34,104 nt of DNA, from NCBI RefSeq assembly GCF_001613045.1, contig NZ_BDBP01000088.1, positions 1 through 34,104 of the forward strand, given 5' to 3'. The stretch is from Nocardia lijiangensis NBRC 108240. Lineage in GTDB: Bacteria > Actinomycetota > Actinomycetes > Mycobacteriales > Mycobacteriaceae. The translations under genes and the position numbers were made by a program. Below, piece after piece: positions 1 through 11,042 of the stretch; position 1 is the first letter of the stretch, and each line of letters begins with the position of its first letter. The notes beneath the pieces are model-generated. The model was given only the letters and a program-made list of their open reading frames with translations. It searched no databases and was not told the origin of the DNA.

Positions 1-3471
<3,471 letters not shown>

Positions 3472-3474
3472 GTG

Positions 3475-3789
3475 CTACCGAATGCCCTCGCCCGAACGCT
3501 TGTCCGTACGTGCGAGTAGCGTCGCTGCCTTGTACTGTCCGTCGGAGTACGAGTCCAGCGTCTTGGCCGTGTTGCCGAGTCCCTCGGTGAGGTTCTCGCG
3601 TGCCGCCACATACCCCTCAGGACCGTCGGCGAAAGCAGTGCCGTATCCGTCTCCGCCCCAGGCCGCCCCCTTCGCCGCCAGGGACGTTTCCAGGGTGGTG
3701 AGTATCCCGTTCACCCGATCCCGCAGATCCCCCATCGCCCCTGCGGCGCGGCGCAACTGCCCCGGCGACTGCCCGACCTTCGTTGCCAC
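3475..3789 (-). CDS. WXG100/EspC-like small T7SS protein
   Basis: 104 residues from GTG at 3789, chosen because GGAAGGGG lies about 8 bp upstream; the frame extends further upstream but that part is not protein-like. The sequence is two helices (about 5-40 and 55-95) around a glycine-rich turn, AWGGDGYGTAF, occupying the place of the WxG motif. This is the organisation of ESX-secreted WXG100/EspC proteins, which form helical hairpins, often as dimers with the neighbouring gene product. It ends in a charged tail. It lies 3 bp upstream of the large T7SS substrate, so it is probably that protein's secretion partner. No ESX core components (EccC, EccD, MycP) are in the window, so the apparatus must be elsewhere. 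Confidence 0.8.
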   Translation of the reverse strand: MATKVGQSPGQLRRAAGAMGDLRDRVNGILTTLETSLAAKGAAWGGDGYGTAFADGPEGYVAARENLTEGLGNTAKTLDSYSDGQYKAATLLARTDKRSGEGIR

Positions 3790-4101
3790 GCATGCCCCTT
3801 CCACCGATGAACCGGTTTCAGAGAATGGCACCCGGCGGGCAGCGGCGAGAAGATGCCCGACGCCGATTTTGCGAGTCCCTGACATGCGTTGGGAAGCAAC
3901 GCATCTCGGCGAATGCCACATTGCGGCCGGTCCGCTGCGCTGAGGAACGCGCACCAGCCCCGTCACCTATTGACGGTTCATTGACGCAAACGGCCGCACG
4001 GATCTTCTCGTCGAGATCACGACCGAGCACGCTCGAAACGAGAGCGGCTCATGCTCACGTGAGCATGAGCCGCCTTCGCGTGCGTGGAGCTTGCGGGATG
4101 T
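3790..4101. other. Intergenic region upstream of the T7SS pair
   Basis: 312 bp between the secreted-protein gene and the T7SS gene pair, both read leftward. It holds the palindrome at 4044-4073 and presumably the promoter for the T7SS pair. I see no convincing gene; the short frames here lack ribosome-binding sites and protein-like composition. Confidence 0.5.
4044..4073 (-). terminator. 30-bp perfect palindrome downstream of the secreted-protein gene
   Basis: Both arms are gcggctcatgctcac and its exact reverse complement with no spacer. It lies 28 bp past the stop of the gene ending at 4102. There is no clear T-run, so it is either a U-tract-less terminator hairpin, as often seen in actinobacteria, or a dimer-binding operator for the T7SS pair. 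Confidence 0.55.
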
Positions 4102-4572
4102 CTACCAGACTTCGGCGGTCCCGGAGCAGGTGATCGTCTGCGGCACGAATCCGGTGTTGACGACCGTGAAATCAGTGCGGACCGTGCCGGGTCCGGTGTG
4201 CGGGCCGAAGTGCATCGTGCTGCCGTTGCCGATCACGAACCCGACTGTGCCGCTTTGCGTCTCCGAACCCGAAGCGCCGGTGTTCAGATTGGTCCAGTTG
4301 AGCGTGACCTGCGTCCCGTACCCACCCCAGATGCTGCCACCGGAGTGCATGGTGAAGTAGGCGCGCCCCGGCGAGTTGTACTGCCCGACAACGACCTGAC
4401 CGGAGTACGGGAAGTCGACGATATTGGGGCTCATGCCCCGGCAGGTGGTGACGATCCCGCCGTCGGCAGCCGCCGTCCCGGCTCCAGACAACACGGCGGC
4501 CGTCAACGCGGTAGCGGCCACCGCCACCCTGGCGAACTTGGTTCTCGTCCCAGTCTTCTTTTGCGACAACAT
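4102..4572 (-). CDS. Small secreted protein of unknown function
   Basis: 156 residues from ATG at 4572, with GAGGCGAG about 8 bp upstream. A longer in-frame extension to 4641 is rejected because it would bury the signal peptide. Residues 1-37 form a classical Sec signal: basic start (SQKKTGTRTK), hydrophobic core (VAVAATALTAAVLSGAG) and AAA before the mature DGG. The mature part is rich in Gly, Thr, Ser and Asn with alternating hydrophobic residues, suggesting a beta-sandwich, and has two cysteines (TTCRG near its start, ITCSG near its end) that could form one disulfide. I do not recognise the family. It is followed by a perfect palindrome and is preceded by P450 genes on the same strand, but lacks the SARP-type promoter of that cluster. 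Confidence 0.8.
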   Translation of the reverse strand: MLSQKKTGTRTKFARVAVAATALTAAVLSGAGTAAADGGIVTTCRGMSPNIVDFPYSGQVVVGQYNSPGRAYFTMHSGGSIWGGYGTQVTLNWTNLNTGASGSETQSGTVGFVIGNGSTMHFGPHTGPGTVRTDFTVVNTGFVPQTITCSGTAEVW

Positions 4573-4660
4573 ATGTCGGCACTCGCCTCTCATTGGTTGG
4601 TGGAACATCCCGCCGCTACAGTCATCCCACCAATGCGCCACATCGTTACCGGTCGACGGT

Positions 4661-5887
4661 CTACCGGGCCGCTTCCGTCCAGGTGACCGGCAATTCGTGG
4701 ACGCCGTAGATATTCATATCGGTCCTGAGTTTCACCTCCCCGGCGGGGACAGCGAGTTCGAGGGTCGGGAAGCGGCGCAGCAGTCCGTCGAAACCGGCGC
4801 GCATCTCGATCCGGGCCAGTTGCTGTCCGAGGCATTGGTGGACGCCGTGGCCGAAAGACAGGTGACCGCGGGCTTTGCGGTGGACATCCAGGGTGTCGGG
4901 GTTGTCGAAGCGCTGGGGATCGCGGTTCGCGGCCAGCAACGAAACGACGACGGTCGATCCCTCGGGGATCGTTTCACCGCCGAGTTCGATGTCCTCCGTG
5001 GCGTAGCGGTAGAAGATGTCGGCAACGGACAGGTAGCGCATGAGTTCCTCGACGGCATTGGGCAGCAGATCCGGGCCGGCATGCAGTTCCGCCAGCTGCT
5101 CGGGGTGCTCCAGGAGCGCGAAGGTGCCGAGCGCCAGCATGTTCGCGGTGGTCTCGTGGCCCGCGAGCAGCAACAGGAACGCGACGCCGATCAGCTCCTC
5201 GATGCTGAGGTCGTCATCGCGGGCCAGATCGGACAGTATGTCCTCGCCGGGTTCGGCACGTTTGCGCGTGACCAGTTCGGCGAGGTAGGTGGTCATGGCG
5301 CCGTACGCGGCCATCTTCTCCTCGAGCGACTGGTCCTTGACCAAGAACTTGGCGGAGTTGACCTGGAAGTTCGCCCTGTCCGCGTAGGGGACACCGAGCA
5401 GTTCGCAGATCACCAGCGACGGCACCGGCAGCGCGAACTCCTTGACCAGGTCGACCGGCGGGGTCAGGCGCGCCATCTCGTCCAGTTGCCGCTCGGCGAT
5501 CTCGATGATGTGCTCTTCGAGCTGCTTCATGCGTTTGACGGTGAACGCGCCGATGAGCTTGCGCCGCAGCCGGGTGTGGTCCGGCGGGTCCATGGCGATG
5601 AACAGACCCGGAATCTGCGGGGACGGTTCGGTGGGGGCGGGCATGCCGGGGGTCTCGTACGGCACGTGGACGATGCCGATGTCCTGGCGAGAGCTGAACC
5701 GGGTGTCGGCCATGAGCTGACGGACCGCGTCGTAGCCGGTGACGAGCCAGCCCTCGTGACCGTCGGGGAAGACCATGGGACTGACCGGGCGAGCCTCGCG
5801 CAGCCGGGTGATCTCGCGGGGCGGGTCGAACGGGCCCGCATTGCGCTCCATGGGGAGGCCGTGCGGGATGGGAACTGTTTGGCTCAT
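4661..5887 (-). CDS. Cytochrome P450
   Basis: 408 residues, the usual length of a soluble bacterial class I P450. Visible motifs are the I-helix oxygen-activation motif AGHETT (242-247), the K-helix ExxR (Glu281-Arg284) and the heme loop FGHGVHQCLG with Cys352 as thiolate ligand. It catalyses monooxygenation with electrons from a ferredoxin; the substrate cannot be read from sequence. Start is ATG 5887, with AGGAAA upstream; the frame runs on into the ferredoxin region but that is out-of-frame shadow. It lies 59 bp downstream of its probable 3Fe-4S ferredoxin and is probably transcribed with it from the SARP-type promoter near 6240. No ferredoxin reductase is present here, so a housekeeping one is needed. 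Confidence 0.96.
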   Translation of the reverse strand: MSQTVPIPHGLPMERNAGPFDPPREITRLREARPVSPMVFPDGHEGWLVTGYDAVRQLMADTRFSSRQDIGIVHVPYETPGMPAPTEPSPQIPGLFIAMDPPDHTRLRRKLIGAFTVKRMKQLEEHIIEIAERQLDEMARLTPPVDLVKEFALPVPSLVICELLGVPYADRANFQVNSAKFLVKDQSLEEKMAAYGAMTTYLAELVTRKRAEPGEDILSDLARDDDLSIEELIGVAFLLLLAGHETTANMLALGTFALLEHPEQLAELHAGPDLLPNAVEELMRYLSVADIFYRYATEDIELGGETIPEGSTVVVSLLAANRDPQRFDNPDTLDVHRKARGHLSFGHGVHQCLGQQLARIEMRAGFDGLLRRFPTLELAVPAGEVKLRTDMNIYGVHELPVTWTEAAR

Positions 5888-5946
5888 CGGATTTCCTACT
5901 CGAATAAGAGGGATACGTTGCCCGGCCGACAGGCCGGAGACATGGG

Positions 5947-6147
5947 CTAGTCGCCGGAGACGGCGGTGATCGCCCCGGACGGGCACACCTGGGCGGCATC
6001 GAGGACGGCCCGCTCTCGCTCGGGCGCGGGTGCGGGGTCCAGCGGCACCACCCGGCCGTCCTCGGCGTCCTGGTCGAACACTCCGGGGGCGGTCAGCACA
6101 CACATACCTGCGCCGATGCAGCGCTCCCGGTCCACCCTGAGTTCCAT
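5947..6147 (-). CDS. P450-associated [3Fe-4S]-type ferredoxin
   Basis: 66 residues. Cysteine pattern C-x5-C (CIGAGMC) near residue 10 and CPSGAI near residue 55 matches small actinobacterial ferredoxins (SoyB/FdxE type) that bind a 3Fe-4S or alternative 4Fe-4S cluster and pass single electrons to P450s. ATG 6147 is preceded by GAGGGG and overlaps the TGA of an upstream 26-codon ORF (TGATG), which suggests translational coupling. The adjacent P450 is the obvious partner. Confidence 0.93.
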   Translation of the reverse strand: MELRVDRERCIGAGMCVLTAPGVFDQDAEDGRVVPLDPAPAPERERAVLDAAQVCPSGAITAVSGD

Positions 6148-6227
6148 CAGCTACCCCTCGTCCTGCCATCGAGGACGGTCTTGTCCCCGTACGTCTTCCG
6201 CAGCCCGGAAGCTGCTGTGCTGTTCAC
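6147..6227 (-). CDS. 26-aa leader ORF derived from the drrA 5' end
   Basis: GTG at 6227 opens a 26-codon frame reading MNSTAASGLRKTYGDKTVLD followed by GRTRGS and TGA. The first 20 residues closely resemble the start of the intact DrrA at 11980 (SGLRKTYGDK-VLDG), then similarity stops. GTG lies exactly 6 bp after a GACAGT -10 box, predicting a leaderless mRNA. The stop overlaps the ferredoxin ATG as TGATG. I infer a truncated copy of the drrA leader and first codons that now serves as promoter and translational entry for ferredoxin-P450. The peptide itself probably has no ABC function. Confidence 0.6.
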   Translation of the reverse strand: MNSTAASGLRKTYGDKTVLDGRTRGS

Positions 6228-6278
6228 GGAAGAACTGTCGCCGTCCCGGCTGATACCGACCTGACACAGACCTGTCAC
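6228..6278 (-). promoter_or_regulatory. SARP-type promoter of ferredoxin-P450
   Basis: Read on the minus strand: heptamers GTGACAG (6278-6272), GTGTCAG (6267-6261) and GTATCAG (6256-6250), each exactly 11 bp apart, then 10 bp, then GACAGT (6239-6234) as -10, then 6 bp to the GTG start. Direct heptamers at one helical turn just upstream of the -10 box are the hallmark of SARP regulator sites. The likely regulator is the protein at 7157. Confidence 0.75.
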
Positions 6279-6477
6279 GGCCACCACGCCGAACTCAGCG
6301 CGGTCCGGTCCGCGGTGCTCGGCCCATTCATCGAGACAGCTGGGCCTCCTCAGCCGCCCGACCTGCCCGCCGCAGAACACCTCCGCGACGAGCCTTCGGG
6401 AACACCCCGATGCTTGCGTCGATACACAGCCCGGCGCCCGTTCGTCGCCCATATTCGCCGTGACCAGGCCGAGCACC

Positions 6478-6538
6478 GTGTCAGTGAGTGTCAGTCCGGC
6501 GTCAGGCCGGTGTAAGCCGGGCTGGCGACAGTATTCGT
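6478..6538 (+). promoter_or_regulatory. SARP-type promoter of the gtrA-like gene and probably the regulator
   Basis: Heptamers GTGTCAG (6488-6494), GCGTCAG (6499-6505) and GTGTAAG (6510-6516) are spaced 11 bp, with an additional GTGTCAG at 6478 offset by 10 bp. They are followed by 10 bp, GACAGT (6527-6532) and 6 bp to GTG 6539. It is an inverted near-copy of the ferredoxin promoter. The regulator gene at 7157 has no such repeats of its own in the preceding 78 bp, so it may be read from here, giving autoregulation. Confidence 0.75.
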
Positions 6539-7078
6539 GTGAACAGCACAGCAATTGCCGCGTACGGGCTGCGGAATGCATACGGGGACAACACGATCCT
6601 CGGTGGCATCGATCTGACCATCGGTCCCGCCCCCTCTCCGATGCTGCTCACCGAATGGTTCGGCAGGCTCGCCCACGTGATGCCGTATCTGCGCGGCGAT
6701 CACGTCTTCGCCCAGCTGATCCGCTTCGCCCTGGTCGGCGGTTCCAGCAACATCGCCTATGTCCTGCTGTTCATGGCCATGAACGGGTTCGGCCCGCTGG
6801 TCGCCAATATCGCAGGCTCGATCGTCAGCACGGTGATCGCGAACGAACTGCACCGGCAGCTCACCTTCCACGCGGCCGGACGGGTCGGCTGGTTCACCGC
6901 ACAGTGGGAGGGCGGCGGGCTGGCGCTGATCGGCCTGCTGATCAGCACGGCGGCACTGGCCGGTCTCGAGTTCTGGGCGCCGGGCCTCGGCGAGCTCGCA
7001 CAGGGTGGCGCCGTGATCGCCATCATGGCGGCGGTCGGCGGTATCCGCTTCCTGGCACTGCGCGGCTTGGTTTTCTGA
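6539..7078 (+). CDS. GtrA-like membrane protein with a DrrA-derived N-terminus
   Basis: 179 residues from GTG 6539, chosen because it lies 6 bp past the -10 box, as in drrA. Residues 1-27 (NSTAIAAYGLRNAYGDN, ILGGIDL) are clearly related to the first residues of DrrA but lead nowhere: no Walker A follows. From about residue 38 the sequence changes to a GtrA-type protein (QLIRFALVGGSSNIAYVLLF, then SIVSTVIANELHRQLTF), with about four membrane helices. GtrA proteins are thought to act in membrane translocation of polyprenyl-linked sugars or in cell-envelope glycosylation. ATG 6641 could be the ancestral gtrA start. It sits between the divergent P450 operon and the SARP regulator. Confidence 0.85.
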   Translation: MNSTAIAAYGLRNAYGDNTILGGIDLTIGPAPSPMLLTEWFGRLAHVMPYLRGDHVFAQLIRFALVGGSSNIAYVLLFMAMNGFGPLVANIAGSIVSTVIANELHRQLTFHAAGRVGWFTAQWEGGGLALIGLLISTAALAGLEFWAPGLGELAQGGAVIAIMAAVGGIRFLALRGLVF

Positions 7079-7156
7079 AAAGTCCAGCCCAGGGGCCGGT
7101 GCCGGCGGCAACATTCGGCGCCGCGTCAGCAGATCGCCCGTGGCAAGATCGGCCGG

Positions 7157-10100
7157 GTGCAGATCGGGATACTAGGACCATTCGAGATTCGCACGGACGA
7201 CGGTGCTTTCGCCGACGTGCCGGGCGCGCGGCTGCGCGGGCTGCTGATCGCGCTCGCCCTCGAACCAGGTCACGCGGTCCCGAAGGCGACGCTCATCGAC
7301 TGGATCTGGGGTGAACGCCCGCCCTCCGACGCGGCGAATGCCTTGCAACAGCTGGTTTCCCGGCTGCGGAAGGTGCTGCCGGACGGGTCGGTCGAGGGGC
7401 AGACGGACGGATACCGGTTGCGGGTGGAACCCGACGCCGTCGACGCCGTGCGGTTCGAACGCCTCGTCGCCCAGGCCCGCAATGACGAGGATTCGCGAGG
7501 GGTGCAGCGGATGCGCGAGGCCCTCGCCTTGTGGCGCGGTGCGGCCATGCAGGACGTCGGTCTGCAGGAGAGTGCGGCGTTCGACGCGGCGGTCACCCGG
7601 CTCGAAGGGCTACGCCTGACTGCCTTGGAGGATCGGTTCGATGCGGAGATCGGCCTCGGCCACGGTGCGGAGCTGGTCACGGAACTGACCGACGCGGTGG
7701 CCGCGCATCCGGTGCGCGAACGGCTTGTCGCCGCATTGATGCGTGCCCTCGTCGCGACCGGTCGCGATACCGAGGCGCTGCTCGTGTACGAGCGCACGAG
7801 AGAAACACTGGCCGACGAGCTGGGTGTCGACCCCTCGCCGGAGCTGTCCGCATTGCACGTCGCGCTACTGCGCGGTGAGCTGGGACGGCGGGAAGAGAAC
7901 CGGAAGACCAACTTGCGTGCCGAGCTGACCAGCTTCGTCGGCAAGGACTCCGATATCGCCGCGGTCCGCGAACTCAACGCCGAACATCGGCTCACCACCC
8001 TGATCGGGCCGGGCGGCTCGGGGAAGACCAGACTGGCCACGGAAACCGCGCGCACACTGCTCGGCGACCTGCCGGACGGGGTCTGGCTGGTCGAACTCGC
8101 GGCCATCGGCGCCGACGGTGATGTCGCGCAAGCGACGCTCGCCGCGCTCGGACTGCGGGATGCGTTGCTCGGCGAGGCGCCGGACGCGGAGCCGACGGAT
8201 CGGGTCATCGCCGCGGTCCGCGAGCGGACGATGCTGCTGATTCTGGACAACTGCGAGCACGTGATCGAGTCCGCGGCGACCTTCGCCCATCGCGTGCTCG
8301 GAGAGTGCAGGCGGCTGCGGATCCTCGCGACGAGCAGGGAATCCCTCGGCATCACCGGCGAGGCGCTGTGGCCGGTCGTGCCGCTGGCCTTGCCGAAGGG
8401 GGACGCGGGCCCCGGCGAGATCGAGTCCTCTCCGGCCGTCCGGCTGCTGCGCGACCGCGCCGGTGCGGTGCGCAAGGACCTCGCGACCGACGCCCACACC
8501 TCGTCGACATTGGCGCGCGTCTGCCGGGCGCTGGACGGGATGCCACTGGCCATCGAACTCGCCGCGGCCAGGTTGCGCACCATGTCGCTCGATCAGCTCG
8601 CCGATCGGCTCGACGACCGGTTCCGCTTGCTGACCGGCGGCAGCCGTACCGCGCTGCCGCGGCACCGGACGCTGCGCGCGGTGATCGACTGGAGCTGGGA
8701 GCTGCTCACCGACACCGAAAAGGTGGTCCTGCGCAGGCTCTCGGTATTCGCGGGTGGCGCGAGTCTGGAAGCAGCCGAGCGGGTTTGCGGGGGCACGGGG
8801 AGCGACGCAGCGGTCGAGACGGGTGAGGTGCTCGAGTTGCTGACCGCGCTGACCGAGAAATCGCTGGTGCTCACCGAGGGCGACCGGGCGCCCCGCTACC
8901 GAATGCTCGGCACGATCAAGGAGTACGCCCAGCAGCGTCTCGCGGAGGCGGGGGAATCGGATTCGGCGCGTCGTGCGCATCTCGCGTATTTCACCGAGCT
9001 CGCCGAAATCGCGGATCCGCAGCTGCGCCGCGCCGAGCAACTGGAATGGCTCGCCACGCTCGGGGCCGAGCACGACAATCTCGCCGCCGCGATGCGCGGT
9101 GCGATCGCGGCCGGCGAGCCAGACGGGGCGATGCGGCTCGCCGCGGCCGCGGGTTGGTACTGGTGGCTCGGCGGGTACAAGGCGGAGGGCAACGAGCTGA
9201 TCATGGCGGCCACGGCCATGCCCGGCGAGGTGCCCGACGAGATCCGGGCCGTGGCCTACGCGTTCGTCGTACAGTTCTTGATCTCCGGACCGCAGAGCGA
9301 CCAGTACCAGGCGGAGGAGTGGATCCGCAAAACTTACGAATTCAGCAGGCGGGTTCGGGGCCATCACCCGGTGCTGAGGTTCGCCACCCCACTGGAACGC
9401 ATGTTGCAAGGGCCGGACGCGTTCCTGCCCGCGTGGGAATCACTGCTGGTCGACGAGGACCCCTGGGTCCGTGCCCTTGGCCGGCTGCAGCTCGGCAAAT
9501 TGCGGATCCAGCTCGGGCACGGCGGCCGGGACGCGGACACTTATCTCGAGACGGCGCTGACCGAGTTTCGCGCGATCGGCGAACGGTGGGGTATTTCGTT
9601 CGCCCAGACCGAGCTGGCGAATCGAATCGCCATGCGCGGCGAATTCGCCCGTGCGTGCGAGCATTACGAACAGGCGATCGCGGTCGTCACGGAGATCGGT
9701 GCCATCGAGGATGTCGTGCCGATGCGGTCGCGACAGGCCCAGCTGTACTGGCTGTCGGGCGACGAGGAGTCGAGCGCGGCGGCCATGACCGCGGCCCAGC
9801 GGTCCGCGGAACGAGTCGCCTGGCCGAATGTGCTTGCCGAACTGGCGCTGTCGAAGGCGGAACTCGCGCGCTGGAACGGCGATGCCGAGCAGGCACACCG
9901 GGAACTCGACGTCGCCGTGGCGATGCTGGGTGATGCCGCCGAGCGGGCAATCGGCCGCACCATGCAACAGGATCTGCTCGGCTACCTTGCCGAGGGTCTC
10001 GACGAGGCCCGCGTACACCGCGTCGCGGCCTTCCAGGCGGCGTCCGAGGCGGGGCACGCACCCCTGATCGCCAGGGTGCTCGTCGGGATCGCGGATCTGG

Positions 10101-10309
10101 CGCTGCGCGAACAACAGTACGAGCAAGCCGCGCGGCTGCTCGCGGCGAGCGCGGGCGTGCTCGGTCTGGCGAATCGTTCCCAACCGGATGTGGCCAGAAT
10201 CGAACAGGCCACGCGAAATCGCCTCGGCGACACGAAGTTCACCGAGGCGACGCGGGAGGGGGCGCAGGCGAGCCTGCAGGAGTTGGTCGCGGTCACGCTC
10301 GCTTGCTGA
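7157..10309 (+). CDS. AfsR/SARP-type regulator (winged helix, BTAD, NB-ARC-like ATPase, TPR)
   Basis: 1050 residues from GTG 7157. Residues 1-90 are an OmpR-like winged helix (ILGPFEI start, WGERPPSDAANALQQLVSRL). Residues 95-245 are a bacterial transcriptional activation domain (LVAALMRALVATGRDTEALL, then ELGVDPSPEL). A STAND/NB-ARC-like ATPase follows, with Walker A GPGGSGKT near 284 and Walker B LLILDNCEH near 361, then a winged-helix part. The last 450 residues are helical repeats of TPR type. Such proteins activate secondary-metabolite and transport genes by binding 11-bp direct repeats beside the -10 box; four such sites occur in this window. The gene starts 78 bp after the gtrA-like gene. 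Its 3' end overlaps drrB by 17 bp, tail to tail. Confidence 0.95.
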   Translation: MQIGILGPFEIRTDDGAFADVPGARLRGLLIALALEPGHAVPKATLIDWIWGERPPSDAANALQQLVSRLRKVLPDGSVEGQTDGYRLRVEPDAVDAVRFERLVAQARNDEDSRGVQRMREALALWRGAAMQDVGLQESAAFDAAVTRLEGLRLTALEDRFDAEIGLGHGAELVTELTDAVAAHPVRERLVAALMRALVATGRDTEALLVYERTRETLADELGVDPSPELSALHVALLRGELGRREENRKTNLRAELTSFVGKDSDIAAVRELNAEHRLTTLIGPGGSGKTRLATETARTLLGDLPDGVWLVELAAIGADGDVAQATLAALGLRDALLGEAPDAEPTDRVIAAVRERTMLLILDNCEHVIESAATFAHRVLGECRRLRILATSRESLGITGEALWPVVPLALPKGDAGPGEIESSPAVRLLRDRAGAVRKDLATDAHTSSTLARVCRALDGMPLAIELAAARLRTMSLDQLADRLDDRFRLLTGGSRTALPRHRTLRAVIDWSWELLTDTEKVVLRRLSVFAGGASLEAAERVCGGTGSDAAVETGEVLELLTALTEKSLVLTEGDRAPRYRMLGTIKEYAQQRLAEAGESDSARRAHLAYFTELAEIADPQLRRAEQLEWLATLGAEHDNLAAAMRGAIAAGEPDGAMRLAAAAGWYWWLGGYKAEGNELIMAATAMPGEVPDEIRAVAYAFVVQFLISGPQSDQYQAEEWIRKTYEFSRRVRGHHPVLRFATPLERMLQGPDAFLPAWESLLVDEDPWVRALGRLQLGKLRIQLGHGGRDADTYLETALTEFRAIGERWGISFAQTELANRIAMRGEFARACEHYEQAIAVVTEIGAIEDVVPMRSRQAQLYWLSGDEESSAAAMTAAQRSAERVAWPNVLAELALSKAELARWNGDAEQAHRELDVAVAMLGDAAERAIGRTMQQDLLGYLAEGLDEARVHRVAAFQAASEAGHAPLIARVLVGIADLALREQQYEQAARLLAASAGVLGLANRSQPDVARIEQATRNRLGDTKFTEATREGAQASLQELVAVTLAC

Positions 10310-11042
10310 ATGTGGAACGCGCCCACAGGTATCCGACCACCCCGATCCCGACACACCAGGCGGTGGCGGCGACCGCATCGCCGGTATCCGGCGAGCCGCT
10401 CAGCAACCCGCGCAGGGTTTCGATGATCGGCGTGAAGGGCTGGTATTCCGCGAACTGCCGCAGGCCCGGCCCCATCTTCTCCGCAGGCACGATCGCGCTG
10501 CTGAAGAACGGCAGCATGACCAGCGGCACGGAGGCCATGCCCGCCGTTTCCGGAGACTTCGCCGACAATCCCAAGGCGACCGTGAGCCAAGCGGCCGCGA
10601 AACCGAGCAGCACGACGATGCCGGCCACGCCGAGCCAGTCGGCGAAACTCGCCGACGGATCGAATCCCAGCAGGAATGCCACCCCGATCAGGGCGGCGAT
10701 GGCGATCAGATTGGTCAGCACAGTGGCGATGACATGACCGCTCAGCACCGCGCCACGGGAGACGTCCATGACCTTGAACCGGTTGATGATGCCGGTCGTC
10801 ATGTCGGAGTTCACCGCCGTCGCGGTGGACCCCAGCCCGTAGCACACGGCCAGCAGCATCAGCCCCGGCGTCGCGTAGTCGATGTAGTCGACACCGACGT
10901 TGAACGCGTCACCGAACATGTACACGAACATCAGCATGATGATGATCGGCATCAGGACCGCGTTGAACACCGAGACCGGGTTCCGGGCAATGTGTTTGAA
11001 GTTGCGGCGCAGCATCACCGTCGAATGGGACTTGGCACTCAT
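10293..11042 (-). CDS. drrB: ABC-2 type exporter permease, DrrB family
   Basis: 249 residues with about six hydrophobic segments (for example VFNAVLMPIIIMLMFVYMFG and VAGIVVLLGFAAAWLTVALG) and the DrrB-like N-terminus with LRRNFKHIARNP. It forms the membrane part of an ABC exporter with the adjacent ATPase; DrrAB-type pumps export drugs or lipids in actinobacteria. ATG 11042 overlaps the drrA stop by 4 bp (ATGA), indicating coupled translation and 1:1 stoichiometry. The substrate is not evident; co-regulation with the P450 suggests a self-made or modified small molecule. Its end overlaps the convergent SARP gene by 17 bp. Confidence 0.93.
   Translation of the reverse strand: MSAKSHSTVMLRRNFKHIARNPVSVFNAVLMPIIIMLMFVYMFGDAFNVGVDYIDYATPGLMLLAVCYGLGSTATAVNSDMTTGIINRFKVMDVSRGAVLSGHVIATVLTNLIAIAALIGVAFLLGFDPSASFADWLGVAGIVVLLGFAAAWLTVALGLSAKSPETAGMASVPLVMLPFFSSAIVPAEKMGPGLRQFAEYQPFTPIIETLRGLLSGSPDTGDAVAATAWCVGIGVVGYLWARSTFSKRA

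Noticed and set aside
4424..5950. 508-codon plus-strand frame
   Set aside because: Antisense shadow of the P450, which has every family motif.
7079..7156. A separate SARP-type promoter for the regulator
   Set aside because: Only a single GTCAG occurs and there is no 11-bp repetition.
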